A stretch of DNA of 64,000 bases, taken from the NCBI GenBank assembly GCA_902476265.1, contig CABSCP010000015.1, positions 1-64,000 of the forward strand. The letters run 5' to 3'. The notes below the pieces were generated by a model. The model saw only the letters and a program-made list of their open reading frames with translations. It made no database searches and was not told the DNA's origin. This document shows positions 50,306 to 60,016 of the stretch, one piece after another. Source of the DNA: an uncultured Lachnospiraceae bacterium. Lineage in GTDB: Bacteria > Bacillota > Clostridia > Lachnospirales > Lachnospiraceae. Within the stretch, counting starts at the first letter, position 1. Each line of letters starts with the position of its first letter. Both the position numbers and the translations under genes were made by a program.

Positions 50306-52084
50306 ATGGCTTACAATTCTTATAAAGATGATGAAACCAATGTTGAGGTTGGCAAAACAAAAACACTTTTGCGGCTTTTTTCCTATCTGCTGGCCTATAA
50401 ACGGCAGATTCTGGGCGTGCTGGCCATCATGGCTTTCTGTGTGCTCGTCAGCCTTTTAAATCCGCTGATCATGGAATCCGCCATTGATAAGCATATTTCC
50501 ATCGGTGATTTTCCCGGGCTTTTCAAACTGATCGGATTTGCGGTGATATTGAATGTGCTCATGATTTTAAGTGTGAAACTGCGCATGTGGATCATGGCAA
50601 AACTGTGCAATAACGTGCTGGTGACCATCCGCCAGCAGCTTTACACCCATATCCAGACCCTGGATTTTAACTTTTTTGACAGCCGTCCTACCGGAAAGAT
50701 CCTGGCCCGCATCATCGGCGATATCAATTCCTTAAAGGATGTGCTGGGCAACTGTGTCACCACACTGATCCCCGACTTTTTTACGATCTGTGCGGTGGTG
50801 GCCATCATGTTTGCGAAGAATGCAGCCCTTGCGGCCGCTTCCCTGATCAGCCTGCCGCTGATGGCCGTGTGTATCTGGTTCATCCAGGTATACTCCCACA
50901 AACGCTGGCAGATTTTCCGGAAAAAGTCCTCCAACTTAAATGCCTTCGTGCATGAGGACCTTTCCGGCATCCGCATCATCCAGAGTTTTTCCGCGGAAAA
51001 TGAAACCAGGAATACCTTCCGCCAGCTGACTGATGAACATAAGAATTCCTTCATCGACGCCGTCCGTTTAAATGACGCTTTCGGCTCGGTCATCGACTTC
51101 TGCTGGGGGCTGGGAACCATTTCCCTGTATTTTACAGGTATTGTTATACTGGGCACGGACCGGGTTTCCGTGGGGATGCTGATCGCCTTCGGCTCCTATA
51201 TTTCCATGTTCTGGCACCCGATCATGAATCTGAGCAACTTTTACAACCAGATCATCACCAACATCGCCGGAGCGGAACGTATTTTTGAAATCCTGGACAC
51301 CAAATCCCAGATCACCGATGAAGCGGATGTCACTCCCCTGCCTCCCATTGAAGGCAGCGTCACCTTTGACGATGTCTCCTTCTCTTATGACGGACAGACA
51401 AAGGTGCTAAACCATGTGAACTTCACCATCAAGCCGGGCGAAACCATCGCTCTGGTAGGTCCTACCGGCGCCGGGAAAACCACCATCGTCAACCTGATCA
51501 GCCGCTTTTACGACATTCAGGAAGGGCATATTTTCATTGATAACTATGATTTGAAGAAAGTTTCCATCGAAAGCCTCCGGCAACAGATGGGTGTCATGAC
51601 CCAGGACAATTTCCTGTTCTCCGGCACCATCAAGGACAATATCCGGTACGGAAAATTAAACGCTACCGACGAAGAGATCATCGCGGCGGCAAAGGCGGTC
51701 AATGCCCATGATTTCATCATGAAACTTGACAAAGGCTATGATACCGAACTTTCGGAACGGGGCGGCGGACTGTCCATCGGTCAGAAACAGCTGCTGGCGT
51801 TTGCCCGCACCATGGTATCCGATCCCCGGATCCTGATTTTGGACGAAGCTACCAGCAGTATCGATACGAATACGGAAATCCTGGTACAGGAGGGCATCGA
51901 AAAGCTGTTGAAAGGGCGGACTTCCTTTGTCATCGCCCACCGCCTTTCCACAATCCAGAAAGCGGACCGCATTTTCGTCATAGACGACGGCCGCATCATC
52001 GAGGAAGGAAATGCCGCACAGCTTCTGGCAAAGAAAGGATTCTACTACAATCTGTACATGAGCCAGTTTAAAAACGTGGTATAA
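50306..52084 (+). CDS. Heterodimeric multidrug ABC exporter subunit 2 (BmrD/LmrD-like)
   Basis: 592 residues: six helices (about 35-330) and a nucleotide-binding domain with Walker A GPTGAGKT near 385. The signature is altered to LSIGQKQ near 489, and Walker B ILILDEAT near 512 has the intact Glu. Subunit 1 has the bad Walker B and this subunit the bad signature. Both defects fall in the same composite ATP site, as in TM287/288 and BmrCD. AAGGAGG precedes the ATG. Probable drug or lipid-like substrates are inferred from the family. Confidence 0.93.
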   Translation: MAYNSYKDDETNVEVGKTKTLLRLFSYLLAYKRQILGVLAIMAFCVLVSLLNPLIMESAIDKHISIGDFPGLFKLIGFAVILNVLMILSVKLRMWIMAKLCNNVLVTIRQQLYTHIQTLDFNFFDSRPTGKILARIIGDINSLKDVLGNCVTTLIPDFFTICAVVAIMFAKNAALAAASLISLPLMAVCIWFIQVYSHKRWQIFRKKSSNLNAFVHEDLSGIRIIQSFSAENETRNTFRQLTDEHKNSFIDAVRLNDAFGSVIDFCWGLGTISLYFTGIVILGTDRVSVGMLIAFGSYISMFWHPIMNLSNFYNQIITNIAGAERIFEILDTKSQITDEADVTPLPPIEGSVTFDDVSFSYDGQTKVLNHVNFTIKPGETIALVGPTGAGKTTIVNLISRFYDIQEGHIFIDNYDLKKVSIESLRQQMGVMTQDNFLFSGTIKDNIRYGKLNATDEEIIAAAKAVNAHDFIMKLDKGYDTELSERGGGLSIGQKQLLAFARTMVSDPRILILDEATSSIDTNTEILVQEGIEKLLKGRTSFVIAHRLSTIQKADRIFVIDDGRIIEEGNAAQLLAKKGFYYNLYMSQFKNVV

Positions 52085-52096
52085 GACGATTCGCGG

Positions 52097-52313
52097 TCCG
52101 GCAGGGCCCCATCGGAATCACCGGCAGCCCGCAGACAGCGCCCGGCAGCACGCCTCTTAGAGGGCACGCTTGCGCTCGGATAAATGCGCAGCGGCACGTA
52201 GGGCTGCACAAAACGCAGCCCAAATGCCGGCGCATTTATAACGGCCCTTACAGAGGCGTGTGGCCGTGCGCTGCCGGTGGCTCCGATGGAGCTTGGCGGG
52301 CGGCGGATCGTGG
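52097..52313. repeat. Palindromic repeat element, copy B
   Basis: Outer arms pair through CCATCGGAATCACCGGCAG against CTGCCGGTGGCTCCGATGG and CACGCCTCT against AGAGGCGTG. The core 52158-52253 is nearly the reverse complement of 19117-19214. The inner hairpin is GGGCTGC / GCAGCCC here but GGGCAGC / GCTGCCC in copy A, read in the same direction: a compensatory change. It fills the gap after the ABC exporter; no gene is present. Confidence 0.8.
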
Positions 52314-52366
52314 ATAAGAAAAAAAACATATCTTAAAGCTGTAAGCTTTCGATCATCAGGAATAAA

Positions 52367-52434
52367 AAACAACCGCTCTATCGACCAGGCACCAGAAAAA
52401 TGGTGTGTCTGGGCCGGTAGAGCGGTTGTTTTCG
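52367..52434. terminator. Bidirectional terminator between the ABC and MATE exporter genes
   Basis: ACAACCGCTCTA pairs with TAGAGCGGTTGT over a long partly paired loop. TTTTCG follows on the plus side and TTTTTTATT on the minus side, so it can end both converging transcripts. Confidence 0.85.
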
Positions 52435-52515
52435 TTTCGTAATTTTATCTTTCCGTAGAACGGCAGACGGGTGTCACGCAAAATGCAGTCCTCCGGTTCG
52501 GTTTATCCCGGACTG

Positions 52516-53859
52516 TTATGCATTGGCGCTGTTTTGTTCCATTTTCTTCATGGTAAAGCGGTAGGCGATCCATAGGAAGATGCCCGTCAGGCACCAGGCG
52601 CTGGCATTGGCGCTGCAGACGCCCTCATAACTCATGAAGTGGGCCGCAATGACTGCCACTACCGCCCGGCACACAAGCTCCACCACGCCGCCCATCATAG
52701 GCAAAAACCCGAAGCCGCATCCCTGCATCACATTGCGGTAAATGAAAATCATGCCCAGCGGTGTGAAGAACACGCCGCAGATCATAATATAGGTTCTCAC
52801 ATAGGCTAATACTTCCGTCATATCTCCGGTGATGAACAGATGCACCACCCAGGGCAGCACCGCCAAAAGTACTGCAAAAGTCACCACCGAATAAACCGTA
52901 GACATCCGGAAAGCGATCCTGGATCCTTTTTTGATCCGTTCCAGATCGCCCACGCCGCGGTTCTGGGCACAATAGGTCGCCATGGTCATTCCCATGGCAG
53001 CCAGCGCCTGGGTGGCAAACTGTTCCACCTTGCAGGCCACCGTATAGGCAGCCACCACTACGGATCCCAGCATGTTCAGCGCCGCCTGCACCATGATCGC
53101 GCCGATGGCGGTGATGGAAAACTGCAGGGCCATGGGGATCCCGATGGACATCTGATTTTTCATACACCACTTTTCCGGCGTAAAGTGTCTCTTCTTAATC
53201 TGTAAGAGGGGCACTTTCTTCCATATATAAACCAGGCATAAGAGGCCGCTGACCCCCTGAGAGGCGATGGTGGCCACGGCGGCCCCCGCCACGCCCATAT
53301 GGAAAACAATGATGAACAAAAGATCCAGAATCACGTTTAAGACCGCCGCCAGGATCAGAAAATAAAGGGGCACCTTGCTGTTTCCCACAGCCCGCAGCAT
53401 GCTGGAAAGCAGGTTATAAAGAATGTTAAAGCCCATTCCCCAGCAAATGATGATAATATAAGTCCTGGACATCCCGTAGATGTCCTCCGGGGTCTGCATC
53501 ACGTGCAGAAGCCAGTCCATCCCGGCCACGCTCACCGCCGTCATCACAACGGTCATGAGAATAGAAAGAAAATAGCCGTTGCCGACGCTTTTCTTCACCC
53601 CTTCTACATCCCCCGCGCCAAAACGCTGGGAGGTCAGCACCGTAAATCCGGTGGTCAGTCCCTGCATAAATCCTAAAATCAAAAAGGATATGGTTCCGGT
53701 GGCGCCCACCGCCGCCAGGGCCTTTACCCCTACAAACTGGCCCACGATCACCGTGTCCATCACATTGTAAAGCTGCTGAAAAATATTCCCCAGAATGATG
53801 GGAATAATGAACTTTACAATCAGCCGAAAGGGGCTGCCCTTTGTCATATCAAGTTCCAT
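52516..53859 (-). CDS. MATE family efflux transporter
   Basis: 447-residue, twelve-helix Na+ or H+ coupled exporter. It starts MELDMTKGSPFRLIVKFIIPIILG, with the family pattern QLYNVMDTVIVGQFVG in helix 1-2 and the second half-repeat from NQMSIGIPMALQFSI. Length and topology are standard. AAAGGCGG precedes the ATG. Single gene convergent with the ABC exporter; substrates are unknown. Confidence 0.93.
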   Translation of the reverse strand: MELDMTKGSPFRLIVKFIIPIILGNIFQQLYNVMDTVIVGQFVGVKALAAVGATGTISFLILGFMQGLTTGFTVLTSQRFGAGDVEGVKKSVGNGYFLSILMTVVMTAVSVAGMDWLLHVMQTPEDIYGMSRTYIIIICWGMGFNILYNLLSSMLRAVGNSKVPLYFLILAAVLNVILDLLFIIVFHMGVAGAAVATIASQGVSGLLCLVYIWKKVPLLQIKKRHFTPEKWCMKNQMSIGIPMALQFSITAIGAIMVQAALNMLGSVVVAAYTVACKVEQFATQALAAMGMTMATYCAQNRGVGDLERIKKGSRIAFRMSTVYSVVTFAVLLAVLPWVVHLFITGDMTEVLAYVRTYIMICGVFFTPLGMIFIYRNVMQGCGFGFLPMMGGVVELVCRAVVAVIAAHFMSYEGVCSANASAWCLTGIFLWIAYRFTMKKMEQNSANA

Positions 53860-53970
53860 GTATAATTCCGCCTTTTCTCTTTGTCAGCGGGAGAATTATA
53901 CAACAGAAACCAGCGGCCCGCAATGGGTAAAATTGCAAAGAAACCGTATTTTTTTTACAGAACCTTCTTC

Positions 53971-54348
53971 TCACATATCGTCGGGATCCAGATCCGCCAT
54001 CTCTCCCGCTCCGATATCCAGCATGTTGAGGGTGCGGCGTTTCAGACGCGCTGTTTCCGAAGCCTCCAGCACGAAATCTTTGATCGCCTTGGAATTTTTA
54101 ATATGGCACAGATACAGTTCCGGGTTTGTGGTATCTCCCGTGTAACACTTCACGGTCCCTAACCCGAAAATGCGTTCTCCAAAGGACCGTATAAGCTCCA
54201 CATCCTGTACTTTGTACATATAGCAGTCGTTTTCCCTGCGGTTTAAAAAGCCTTCCTCTATGGTGATCATGTCTTCCTTCACCGTGTAGACCGTAAACGT
54301 GAACGGAAGCCCAAAAAACAACCATCTTTTTCTTTCCTTAAACTCCAT
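53971..54348 (-). CDS. PH domain-containing protein (YdbS/YdbT-like)
   Basis: 125 residues with the bacterial PH (bPH2/DUF304) pattern: YTVKEDMITIEEGFLNRRE, VQDVELIRSFGERIFGLGTV, GDTTNPELYL and KNSKAIKDFVLEAS. It lacks the membrane helices of the usual YdbS/T proteins, and the end is acidic. AAAGGG precedes the ATG at 54348. It follows yesN by 111 nt and may be a separate transcript. Function unknown. Confidence 0.75.
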   Translation of the reverse strand: MEFKERKRWLFFGLPFTFTVYTVKEDMITIEEGFLNRRENDCYMYKVQDVELIRSFGERIFGLGTVKCYTGDTTNPELYLCHIKNSKAIKDFVLEASETARLKRRTLNMLDIGAGEMADLDPDDM

Positions 54349-54459
54349 AGTCCCATCCCTTTCTCCCGGCTCTGCGGGCTGCAAAACCTGTCCTGTCGCT
54401 TATTCCTGCATTATAAGCCATTCCGTCGAATTTTGCAAATACCTGCCGCCTTCTGCGCA

Positions 54460-55974
54460 TCATACCAGCTTTCCCTTTATCGTCCCTCTCTGGTAGTTCA
54501 CCTGATACTCATAGGGATTCTGTCCGAATTTTTTCTTGAATGCGGTGGAAAAGTAACTCAAAGAAGAGAACCCGACCTTTTCCGCAATTTCATATACTTT
54601 CATATCCGTCGTTTCCAAAAGTTCCACCGCGTGGCGCATCCGCAGATTATTCAGATAGGTGACATAGTTCACCCCCGTTTCCCGGCTGAATATCCGGGAA
54701 AAATGTTCCGGACTAAAGCCTGCAAGCTCCGCGCTTTCTCCCAGCGATATCTTTTCTCCGTAATGCTGCTCCATATAAACGATGGCCCGCCGCACCTGCG
54801 CAGTCATCCCCGCCGGCTGGTTCCCGTTTTTTGCCGCCGGTTCAAATGCCGCGTCAATAATCGCTCTGACCTGTTCCAGGGACGCTGCCGCAAGAATTTC
54901 CTCCTTCGCAACGCGCGCCGTATGATCCACATCCTCCGACACGTCTTTGGCAAAATGAAGAAAAGAAATCAGGGCGGAAGCCAGCCCCTTTTTCAGCGCT
55001 TCTATATCCGACGGATATGCCTTCCCGGCCTCCTGCATGAAATCGCTCATACTCCGGTACGCCTCCTGAAAATTCTGGCGTACCAAAAACCTCATGTATG
55101 AAAGCTGGAAATTTTCCTCCAGAAGGGAAATATCCTTTGCCTCCTGTTTTTCAAAAACCTTCTGTTTTGGTTCATAAAAACGCAGGGAACAGCGATAAAC
55201 CGCCGTGTGGATGGCCCGGACCAGGCTGCCGGGATCTTTTTCCACATCACTGATGCCGCAGCAGATACAGACCTGCCTCCGGGCGGCATCCCCGGCCTCT
55301 CTCGCTGCAAGCGCTGCCGTCATCCGGCTGTGGTTTCCGGTGTTGGCGATCAGGATCAGATGATCGTTTCCCAGCGGAAAGGAAATGATATTCTGCAGAC
55401 CGGCAAAGCATTCCTTCCTGTTTTGTTCAAATACCTGCACATCTTCGCAGAAAAAATCCATCGCCATCACAGGTCTGTTTTCCAGCAGAATTCCCTGCAT
55501 GGCAAGTTCCTGCACAGGAATCGTCTCCTCCCCTTTTTTTAACGTCAGCGCCTGCAGATAGTGAATGCGGGAGGACAGCGTTCTGATCCCCATATCCTTT
55601 TGTTTTTTTACCGTCTCTCTGGCTTTGTCCAGGATGGCATACAGGCTTTCCTCCGTCATTTCCGTTTTCAGAATATATTCTTCCGTTCCTATTTTGAGCG
55701 CGGTTCTGGCGTAGTCAAAATCTTCATGGCTGGTGAGCACCGCCATATAGACAGAGGCGTCTTCTCTGCGGATTTGGCGAAGCATTTCAAGGCCGTCCAT
55801 CCCCGGCATTTCTATGTCACACAGGATGATCTCCGGCTGAAAGGCCCGCCATATCTCAATTCCTTCTCTGGCGTTGGCTGCGGTGGCGCAGGTAAACCCC
55901 GGAAACCGGGATATGCAGAATGCGATCCACTGACGAATCGGCGCTTCATCATCTATTGCCAACACTTTGATCAT
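54460..55974 (-). CDS. AraC-type response regulator (YesN-like)
   Basis: 504 residues: receiver domain (1-120) with acidic Asp8/Asp9 and the phospho-acceptor Asp53 in LCDIEMPGMDG. A long middle region without a sharp family follows (about 130-385). The C-terminal AraC helix-turn-helix pair (about 395-500) has ESAELAGFSPEHFSRIFSRE and GFSSLSYFSTAFKKKFG. It should bind DNA after phosphorylation by the kinase whose gene overlaps it by 26 nt, and probably controls the importer-sulfatase operon it belongs to. Confidence 0.93.
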   Translation of the reverse strand: MIKVLAIDDEAPIRQWIAFCISRFPGFTCATAANAREGIEIWRAFQPEIILCDIEMPGMDGLEMLRQIRREDASVYMAVLTSHEDFDYARTALKIGTEEYILKTEMTEESLYAILDKARETVKKQKDMGIRTLSSRIHYLQALTLKKGEETIPVQELAMQGILLENRPVMAMDFFCEDVQVFEQNRKECFAGLQNIISFPLGNDHLILIANTGNHSRMTAALAAREAGDAARRQVCICCGISDVEKDPGSLVRAIHTAVYRCSLRFYEPKQKVFEKQEAKDISLLEENFQLSYMRFLVRQNFQEAYRSMSDFMQEAGKAYPSDIEALKKGLASALISFLHFAKDVSEDVDHTARVAKEEILAAASLEQVRAIIDAAFEPAAKNGNQPAGMTAQVRRAIVYMEQHYGEKISLGESAELAGFSPEHFSRIFSRETGVNYVTYLNNLRMRHAVELLETTDMKVYEIAEKVGFSSLSYFSTAFKKKFGQNPYEYQVNYQRGTIKGKLV

Positions 55975-57757
55975 CAGGCACCCCTCCTTCCTGTTTCCTG
56001 ATCACGGGAAGCGTTAATATCGCCTTCGTCCCTTCCTCCGGCTGGCTTTCGATGCGCAGACTGTACTCCTGCCCGAATAAAAGCCGGATGCGGTCATCAA
56101 TATTTTTAATGCCGATATGGGGCTTGTCCGCCCCCTCATTTTCACGAAAGACGGCTTCGATCTGTTCCCGGCTCATGCCGATCCCGTTATCCTCCACCTC
56201 AATCACGATCTTCCTGTTTTTTTCCCGGACCGAAACGGCAATCACACCGTATCCTTTGAACCGCTCGCCGCCGTGTACGATCGCATTTTCCACCAGCGGC
56301 TGGACCAAAAGGGCCGGGAGCAGGCAGTCCGCAACAGCCTCGTCATACTGGATAATCACATCAAACTGATCCCCATAGCGGAAACGCTGCAGGTCGGCAT
56401 ACTGCTGCACGGAATCCATCTGGCTTCGGATCGAAACCAGCTTGTCGGGGTTGGAAAGCGTACTGCGTAAAAGCTGGATAAACGAGGAGAGCATCCTGGA
56501 CGCTTTCTTGTTTTCTCCCATATTTACCACACATTTAATGGAAAAAAGCGTATTGTACATAAAATGTGGATTGATCTGGGCCTGCAGAAGATCCGCCTGC
56601 ATCCTTCTTTTCTGCTCTTCCTTTTTCTTTTCACTTTCCATCAGTTCCCGGATTCTGGAAAGCATCTGCCGGATGCCGTCGCTTAACGTATTGATTTCCG
56701 CATAGCTTTTCATCATGGGCACAGCGTTCATATCCCCCTCTTCCACCCGCAGCACATAATCCCGCAGTCTCAGAATCGGCCGCACAATTTTTCCGGAGAA
56801 CATCCAGGCCAGAAAAGCTCCCACAAGAGTGACGCACAGAGTCAGAACCACCACTCTGTTTCGGGTGGCGCGGATGGGTTTTAGCAAATGATCCAGCGGT
56901 GTTTCCTCAAATACGGTAAAGCCATATTCCTGATCCGTATACTTACCAAACAGCGCTTCCTCCCCAGGCAGCTGTACGATGGCATACACCTCCTCCCCGA
57001 AAAGCCGGTCCAGATTTTTCATGTTAAAATAGTGGAACCCCACAATTTTGCTCACATTGCTGGAGATGATATTGCCGTCATTGTCGGTGACATAAATATT
57101 GCTGCCGGGGGAAATCACATCCGCATAGGTCTTGTAAATCTGCTGTTCATTCACATTGATCATAAGGTAACCTAAAATGCCGCCGTTCTCATCCAGCACT
57201 GTGCGGGCCGCCACAAAGGAATTGACCGAAAGCGCCTTATCCTTATAGCTTGCGATATCCACAATTTCACCTCCGGCGGCATACAGCTGCCTGTACCAGA
57301 TCCGGATTTCGGGATTGATATAATCATAGTCCGAAGGGACGGCATCGGAACAATATCCGATCCCGTCCCTGGAAAGATATACCACGTAATAATCCAGATT
57401 GATCTGATTAAAAGAAACCTTATATTGCCGGGTGAGTTCATCCATATAGTCAAAAAAATCCTGCTGATTCTCCCGATCCAGTTTTTGCATACGGGAAATA
57501 ACCCCTGCATCATTATAATACAGGTTGGAAATCGTATAAGCGTTGCTTTTGAAGGTCTTCACCCTGCCGGCGATCTGACTGAGCACATCAGACCGGTTGG
57601 TTCCGATCACTTTGAGCAGACTGGAACGGTACGCCATATAAGAGCCGCCCGCAATCAGCATGATTACGATCATACAGGTGCCCATCAGCAGGGACATGGC
57701 AATCATACGAATACTGTTCCATTTTACTACGGGATTCCTTCCAGCTGTTTTTTTCAA
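55949..57757 (-). CDS. Sensor histidine kinase (YesM-like)
   Basis: About 602 residues. A membrane helix near 18-40, an extracellular dCache-like sensor domain (about 45-285), a second helix near 290-312, then HAMP (316-368). The His_kinase domain carries QINPHFMYNTLFSIK, the family's phosphorylated His, and an HATPase domain with VENAIVHGG and DNGIGM. GGAG stands 8 nt before a TTG at 57757, preferred over the GTG at 57766 that touches the ribosome site. It lies 16 nt after the sulfatase gene, in the same operon. Confidence 0.92.
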   Translation of the reverse strand: MKKTAGRNPVVKWNSIRMIAMSLLMGTCMIVIMLIAGGSYMAYRSSLLKVIGTNRSDVLSQIAGRVKTFKSNAYTISNLYYNDAGVISRMQKLDRENQQDFFDYMDELTRQYKVSFNQINLDYYVVYLSRDGIGYCSDAVPSDYDYINPEIRIWYRQLYAAGGEIVDIASYKDKALSVNSFVAARTVLDENGGILGYLMINVNEQQIYKTYADVISPGSNIYVTDNDGNIISSNVSKIVGFHYFNMKNLDRLFGEEVYAIVQLPGEEALFGKYTDQEYGFTVFEETPLDHLLKPIRATRNRVVVLTLCVTLVGAFLAWMFSGKIVRPILRLRDYVLRVEEGDMNAVPMMKSYAEINTLSDGIRQMLSRIRELMESEKKKEEQKRRMQADLLQAQINPHFMYNTLFSIKCVVNMGENKKASRMLSSFIQLLRSTLSNPDKLVSIRSQMDSVQQYADLQRFRYGDQFDVIIQYDEAVADCLLPALLVQPLVENAIVHGGERFKGYGVIAVSVREKNRKIVIEVEDNGIGMSREQIEAVFRENEGADKPHIGIKNIDDRIRLLFGQEYSLRIESQPEEGTKAILTLPVIRKQEGGVPDDQSVGNR

Positions 57758-57773
57758 ATTATTCACTCCATGG

Positions 57774-59240
57774 TCAATATTTCCCGGTTCGGACGGGAAG
57801 CGTGTCCTCCGTTTCCATGAGTCTGTCCGTCAGCTGTCTGATCAGCTCCTGCTTCACCTGCTGCCAGGCAGGGTCCGCCCAGAGATTCACAAATTCCTCC
57901 GGATCGGCATTCCGGTCGTAGAGCTCTCCGAACCGCTCTCCTGCATAATAGGTCAGCTTATAATCTTTTCCGGTCAGACATCTCACATCCAGCCCCCAGT
58001 CATAGCATTTAAACTCCGTCAGCGCGTACCTGCGGCCGGCTCCTGCATCCCCCCGCATCACTGTGGCCATGGACATACCCTGGACCCCATATGGCGTCCG
58101 GATGCCGGCATATTCCAGGATTGTGGGCATCAGGTCCACATGCTCTGTGATTTGTCCAAACCGCGCGCCTTTGGGAATGACGCCGGGCCATTTTATGAGA
58201 AGAGGCGCTTTGATCAGACAGTCATACAAAAAAGGGCCCTTAAACAAAAGACCGTGATCTCCCATCAGTTCTCCGTGATCATTGGTAAAGATCACCAGGG
58301 TATCGTCCTCTATTCCTTTTTCCCTGACCGCCTCCAGAATCCGTCCCACATTTTCATCCACCAGAGTGATCATGCCATAATAGGCAGCTTTCACCTGCCC
58401 CCACTGATGCAGGGACAGTTTCCTGTAATCGTACTTTTCGTTGGAAAAGCCACGGCCCGTCCGGTGTTTCATAAAATGAGGCGGTTTGTCCAAAAGCTCT
58501 CCTTCCCGGTATACCGGGGCATCCAGGGTGTCCGGATCATACAGGTCTGCATAGGCCTTTGGCGGATCGAACGGATGATGGGGGTCCACAAAGCTGCACA
58601 GGGCAAAAAACGGGCGCTCTGTCCCGGATTCCCGGATCAGGTCTATGGTCCGGTCCGCAATCCAGGCGGACTGATGGAATTTCGGATTTATCTTGCCAGG
58701 ATAAACCTGGGGCGGTCCGGAAGTATCCTTATCCGCCGCCGAAGCCCGGTCCTCCCGTGCCTTGCGCTCTCCCTGCATCTTCACTTCTTCATAATCAACG
58801 GGGCTTTCCCGTTTCAGCCAGTCCAGATATTCTCCCGTCTTGGTATCGCAGGTCGTGTGGATCACCTCAAATCCGTACCGGTCCTCCGGCCAGTCTTCCT
58901 CTTCTCTTTCCTTTGGCCGAAACTGTGTGGTCAAATGCATTTTCCCGATGGCCGCCGTCAGATAACCGTTCTCATGAAGCACCTCCGGCAAAGTGATTTC
59001 CGAATCCCGCAGCGCGATCCCGTTATCTCTGGTACCGTGGTTTTTGGGATACCGTCCGGTCAGTATGCTGCATCTGGAAGGCGAGCAGACAGGATTCTGC
59101 ACAAAATGATTGTCAAAAGCACAGCCGTTTAACGCCAGACTGTCAATATTGGGCGTATGAATCCGGGTGTTTCCGTAGCAGCCCAGCGCGTCATAACGGA
59201 GCTGGTCCGCCATAATCAGTAAAATATTCGGTCGTTTCAT
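57774..59240 (-). CDS. Type I sulfatase, probably cytoplasmic
   Basis: 488-residue sulfate ester hydrolase. The active-site motif is C52-S-P-S-R56, where Cys52 must be turned into formylglycine; in anaerobes a radical SAM maturase (anSME) does this. Metal residues are in IMADQLRYDALG and NDHGELMGDHGLL. There is no signal peptide, so it should act inside the cell on imported substrates. It looks most like choline- and arylsulfatases, but the substrate cannot be read from the sequence. AGGAGG lies 7 nt before the ATG at 59240. It lies between an importer and a two-component system; no maturase gene is in the window. Confidence 0.9.
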   Translation of the reverse strand: MKRPNILLIMADQLRYDALGCYGNTRIHTPNIDSLALNGCAFDNHFVQNPVCSPSRCSILTGRYPKNHGTRDNGIALRDSEITLPEVLHENGYLTAAIGKMHLTTQFRPKEREEEDWPEDRYGFEVIHTTCDTKTGEYLDWLKRESPVDYEEVKMQGERKAREDRASAADKDTSGPPQVYPGKINPKFHQSAWIADRTIDLIRESGTERPFFALCSFVDPHHPFDPPKAYADLYDPDTLDAPVYREGELLDKPPHFMKHRTGRGFSNEKYDYRKLSLHQWGQVKAAYYGMITLVDENVGRILEAVREKGIEDDTLVIFTNDHGELMGDHGLLFKGPFLYDCLIKAPLLIKWPGVIPKGARFGQITEHVDLMPTILEYAGIRTPYGVQGMSMATVMRGDAGAGRRYALTEFKCYDWGLDVRCLTGKDYKLTYYAGERFGELYDRNADPEEFVNLWADPAWQQVKQELIRQLTDRLMETEDTLPVRTGKY

Positions 59241-59251
59241 CCCATGTCCTC

Positions 59252-60004
59252 CTACCACCATTTGATCAGATCCGTCACTTCGTCCCTGAGTTTGTTGAAA
59301 TCAAGATCCGTCACATCCCGGGGGCGGGGCAGATCATTTATGATTTCCTTCTTAATCGTGGTGGGTTTATTGGTCAGCACCAGAATCTTCTCGCTCAGAT
59401 AAACCGCTTCTTCAATATTATGAGTGATGAAAATAACCGTGGTTCCCGTGCGCTGCCACAGACGGATCAGTTCGTCCTCCAGCTTATAGCGCAGCTCATT
59501 GTCCAGCTGTCCATACGGCTCGTCCATTAAAAGCAGCTCCGGCTTTACCGCAAACGCCCTGGCGATGGAAACACGCTGCAGCATGCTGGCGGAAAGCTGA
59601 TCCGGATAATAATTCCGATATTCGGAAAGCCCCACCAGTTCCAGCATTTCCTCCACGCCCTCCCGGATTTTTTCCCTGGATTTTTTCTTGATTTTCAGCC
59701 CGTAAGCGATGTTTTCTTCTACAGTATACCATGGAAAGGAAGAATATTCCTGGAAAATATATGCCACATTATGTTTCTGCAGATCCACGGCTTCCCCGTT
59801 GATGAGAATCTCGCCTCCGGTCAGTTCATAAGCATTCAGCTTTGTCAGACAGTTTAAAAATGTGGTTTTCCCGCATCCGGTGGGGCCTACCACACATAAA
59901 AATTCCCCTTTGTTCACCTGAAAGGAAATATCATCGAGCACCAGCAGATCCCCAAACCGTTTGGTCATGTGTGAAACCTGTACCTTCACTTCGTTTTCAT
60001 TCAC
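59252..60004 (-). CDS. SsuB/TauB-type ABC transporter ATP-binding protein, copy 1
   Basis: 250-residue ATPase of the nitrate/sulfonate/taurine importer family. Walker A GPTGCGKTT, Q-loop in YIFQEYSSFPWYT, a signature reading LSASMLQRVSIAR (altered from LSGG), and Walker B LLLMDEPYGQLD. The altered signature suggests a partner with a good one, and the next ATPase gene upstream has it. It starts 12 nt after that gene and ends 11 nt before the sulfatase. Confidence 0.9.
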   Translation of the reverse strand: MNENEVKVQVSHMTKRFGDLLVLDDISFQVNKGEFLCVVGPTGCGKTTFLNCLTKLNAYELTGGEILINGEAVDLQKHNVAYIFQEYSSFPWYTVEENIAYGLKIKKKSREKIREGVEEMLELVGLSEYRNYYPDQLSASMLQRVSIARAFAVKPELLLMDEPYGQLDNELRYKLEDELIRLWQRTGTTVIFITHNIEEAVYLSEKILVLTNKPTTIKKEIINDLPRPRDVTDLDFNKLRDEVTDLIKWW

Positions 60005-60016
60005 GCCCTTTTCCTC

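Noticed and set aside
57660..59132. 490-codon plus-strand frame opposite the sulfatase
   Set aside because: The sulfatase on the other strand has intact catalytic motifs and a ribosome site; this frame has neither.
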